The notes under the pieces: model-generated | What the model was told of the DNA's origin: nothing | Database searches by the model: none | Seen by the model: the letters and a program-made list of their open reading frames with translations, nothing else | Program-made: the position numbers and the translations under genes | DNA from: Anseranas semipalmata | Taxonomy: Eukaryota > Chordata > Aves > Anseriformes > Anseranatidae | Direction of reading: 5' to 3' | DNA length: 64,000 bases | NCBI GenBank assembly: GCA_013399115.1 | Contig: VXAA01003008.1 | Coordinates: 220,413-284,412, forward strand | Shown here: piece after piece, positions 60,981 to 64,000 of the stretch | Layout of the letters: every line of letters starts with the position of its first letter | How positions within the stretch are numbered: the stretch's first letter is position 1

Positions 60981-63344
60981 AATTATAAGACCATGACATT
61001 TCGTTACAAAAGGTACCTCAGATCGGAGGCCAGATCATTTAAAAAGTTCCTCTAGGCTCAAACAAAGAAAATGGATAAGAGGGTAGGTTACTTCTGTGAA
61101 CTAAGTGGAAGACAGTAAGACAGATTTGAAGACCCAACTCAGTTGCCCAAACATGCAGGTCTATGGCTATTTGAGATGACGTAGGGTTATCTCTCAGCCT
61201 CCTACCAATCCAAAGGAGCACAGGTCTCCCATAGATCCTTTATCCATAATGCTAGCCTCACATTCATGTCTTGAGTAATATTTTGTCTCGCATAACTGTA
61301 GATGCCTGTGCTATTTAAAGCAACACTAAGTTATTGTGATTTTTCTTTATAGTCTTCAGTATTTTTACATTATTCAATATTTCCTTACTGTGTGCTCTAA
61401 GTATACTGTTCGTGGTCAGCATTGAGACACTTCAGACAAAAACTGCGCTCTGAATTGTCTCCTATTCCCCCAACCCAGTGCATTTTTTCTTTTTACTCTC
61501 CTGTTTGATTCCAAGAATTCTAAAACAAAAGGCCAAAATAACATTTCCATCCTTGCTTCCTCCAAAATACCTCTCCTTCTGGGCCTACTTTATTTGCACA
61601 GTAACCCTGTAATTCTAACTCTGCAAGAGCCCTGGTGCCTCTATAGTACCATAACCAGCCGTTACATGTCTGTCTAGCTGCAGAAGAACCCCACTTCTGG
61701 GAAAAAATAACTACCTACCTATCCATGCCCCTCTTTATATGTTTATTAATTGAGCCCTCCCTTGCTTTTCTTTCCCAAAAGAATGGAAATTAGCAAATGC
61801 TCTCCGAACACCTATTGCCCCATGAAGACTTCCTCTCAAGTCTTGTTCCCCATGGTCTTTAAAGGATGATAGAAAGCTGGAGACAGGTCCATATTCACCT
61901 AGCACTCAGTGGTTCTTGCTGCAAGCACCATGCCACAGCCCTCAAAGTAGCAATAGGAGAAGTACAGGGAGCATCTTGCACCCAAAAGCACACATCTCTA
62001 ACTACAAAGCTGAATAAAGCGCTCTTGTTTTTGACAGTGGGGGGTCTTTGACCCGGCTTTGAGTGCTTCTGATTCAGGCCCGACATGTCTACTAGCCTGG
62101 TAAGTGTGATGTCAGGACAGCTTCAGTTTATGCAAATGCTAACAAAGAACCATATCTAAGGCACAGGTAAACAGGCAACAAATATAAAGCAAGGCTGAGC
62201 AGGTCCTAGTTGAATAAAGCCTTCTTGAATATTACTGACAGGTTTTTAGAGAGTTGTGATTGTTCAGAAACTGCCTTTATGGAAACATGAGAATTTGTGA
62301 TGAGTGACTTCAATTAGGAATCTAGTACATCTACCTGAGAGAGCAAAAATTCCTCCCTAGGCAGCATGTTCAGCAGCATTAGGTGAGTTTGATAAACTGG
62401 GCAACCAGCTGACAACATCATTAGGGACATAAAAAACAGAGTTTAAGGAAAGCCAAAGTAATGATAATAGCAGATGTAAGTTACCTGGTCAGGTATTGGC
62501 TGGAATTCACTAAAGGAAGCAAGACTGTCTGTGGTATTTTATGGATTAAATGTATATATGTAAATATTCATTATGTTATGACTTGAAAGGAGAGTAAGTA
62601 GGCTTAGCATGAATGGGTTGTTTTTACTGATTTAAATGGATTTCAGACATATTAATGTAAATATTTGTTCTCAAATGGCATAGAAAAAATAAGGATGCAG
62701 TTAGAAAATAGGCTTCCTCCTATAGAGGCTAAGATAATTATGGAAGTGACCTAGACTGATGTTGACAGAAATAGCTTTAGTGTTTTCAGGTAGAGTATGT
62801 TATTTCTGAAGTAAATTTTGCACTAGTATATCATAGCCAGACATCTACATCCCGCACCTGTTTGCCACAAATCAGATATTTAGTTATCTAGTAATAGCGA
62901 ATCTAGTTATTCTCAAAGGAAAAAAAAAAATACATATATGAAACAAAAGGCAACTTTGAGACTTAGTAAAGATTTGGCTTAATGAGTAACCAAAGTACCA
63001 TTTTGTATGTTTTTTTTTTTTTTTTTTTTTCTGAAATAGTAATATTAGGCTCCCTTTGTTGTCATAATCTTTGGTTTGAAATGCAAATGGAATTTAAAAT
63101 GTTAGGCCAGTGGATTTATTCAAGGAAGTAAAGCTTAAAGGAAATTGTCCAGCAGTACTCTAGCAGTACATTAGTGTTATAGATAAAAAGCACATGTACC
63201 TTTCCAAACCCATTTTTGGGTCTGAAGCAAAGCATGGCTCAGCTGGAATTTAAGTGTGAGGCTATATTAGGAAGTATACGTCCCCGATGGAATAGCCTTT
63301 TAACAATTTCCATCTTTGCAAACTTTAACCAGTTTACTTTCAGT
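60981..63344. other. Non-coding stretch
   Basis: From 61430 to 62050 the sequence is more C-rich than its surroundings but matches no repeat I recognise. A poly-T run lies at 63010-63030. The short open frames at 61866-62086 oppose each other. Confidence 0.5.
63010..63030. repeat. Poly-T run (21 T)
   Basis: Uninterrupted run of 21 T with no recognisable retrocopy alongside. Confidence 0.92.
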
Positions 63345-63475
63345 TCAGATGTATAAAGGAGGAAATTCATAGTTTTACAAACAGTCAAAGTGAGATTTAG
63401 GAAGCCTAAGAAAATTATGCAAGATCTCAGAAGAGCCAGAGTCAGATCTTGGAATTCTATAGCTCCTGGTCTTGT
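63345..63475 (+). mobile_element. Possible MIR-type SINE fragment
   Basis: The order of blocks resembles the 3' part of a MIR-family SINE: 'aaaggaggaaat' near 63356-63367, 'gcctaagaaaattatgcaag' near 63404-63423, 'agaagagccagagtcagatc' near 63430-63449, then 'ggaattctatagctcctggtc' split across 63451-63471. MIR copies in birds are old and heavily mutated, consistent with what is seen. The match is better than the one at 3130-3260 but was made without alignment. Confidence 0.38.
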
Positions 63476-64000
63476 GTATTTTGAAACATGCTTTTCATTT
63501 TTATAGCCTACAAGTTATTAAGTTATAAGTGCAAAAGTATACAGTAGTAAGGCCAGGTCTGTACAAGCATCTTTACTTGTGTAATAACTGTAAACAGTGG
63601 GCTGTATTTGTGTGATGGGAATGGAAATCCCATGATAAATGAAGCTGTAAATAGCCTGAAATCTCAGTGGAAGTGGCTAGGTGGAAAATTAATAACAATT
63701 AAAATTTGACAAAGCACAAGTGGCAAATGAATTGCATTCTTTCTTCCTCAAGGAAGTAGTAGAGGAAATACGAACACCTGAGGTAGAAATGTTTGCCAGG
63801 TCATTGAGTTCAAGAGAAGGATCAGGAGACTGGGCTGCTAGTGAAGTTGCTGTAATGAAAGAATAGAAGGTACGGGAAAAATTAGGCTTGGATGCATTGT
63901 TACGTGTATTTTAGTGACTTCAAAATAGCTTAAACCTGTATTCAGAGTGCAAACAACCATGTAAATGAATCTGATGGGAGGTTTTACTACAATATCTGTA
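63476..64000. other. Non-coding stretch, nothing recognised
   Basis: Unique AT-rich sequence up to the window edge. No gene, repeat or motif worth naming was seen. Confidence 0.55.

Overview
The window is vertebrate nuclear DNA, almost certainly from a bird. The main evidence is three pieces of the CR1 LINE family. Two of them (1428-1938 and 41287-41364, + strand) end in the ATTCTRTG-type octamer typical of CR1 3' ends. The third (28712-29260, - strand) is an older, more diverged copy. Interspersed repeats are otherwise sparse, base composition is AT-rich, and there are many short microsatellites and homopolymer runs, as expected of an avian gene desert or a very long intron. I saw no bacterial gene organisation, no operons and no CRISPR array.

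I found no protein-coding gene, exon, tRNA or rRNA that I can support. The open frames are short (longest 198 codons), overlap on both strands, and are explained by T-rich or GC-rich stretches, microsatellites or CR1 sequence. None resembles a protein family I recognise. An exon of a spliced gene could still be hidden here, because exons cannot be excluded by eye.

Layout. 1-17 kb: AT-rich DNA with one CR1 copy, a possible MIR-like fragment and several microsatellites. 17-21.5 kb: three stretches that look like conserved non-coding elements (candidates only). 24.5-24.8 kb: an assembly gap (24599-24741) whose two flanks are near-identical copies of one sequence, probably unmerged contig ends. 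26.5-27.3 kb: a block rich in purines on the + strand, possibly an ancient repeat. 28.7-29.3 kb: the old antisense CR1. 32.4-35.2 kb: a cluster of candidate regulatory elements with homeodomain-type motifs. 38-41.4 kb: the most structured part, with a small GC-rich island, a 65-bp tandem duplication, a (CCTTTT)14 tract followed by a perfect 24-bp duplication, a nested tandem repeat, and a CR1 tail. 44.7-48 kb and 54.6-61 kb: further candidate non-coding elements, densest at 58.8-61 kb. 63.3-63.5 kb: a MIR-like fragment.

The most reasonable reading is a regulatory landscape around, or inside, a developmental gene whose exons lie outside the window. That is inference from sequence texture and motif content, not demonstrated conservation. 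I did not find a convincing previously undescribed system. The items most worth checking are the gap-flanking duplication, the structured 38-41 kb segment and the candidate non-coding elements.
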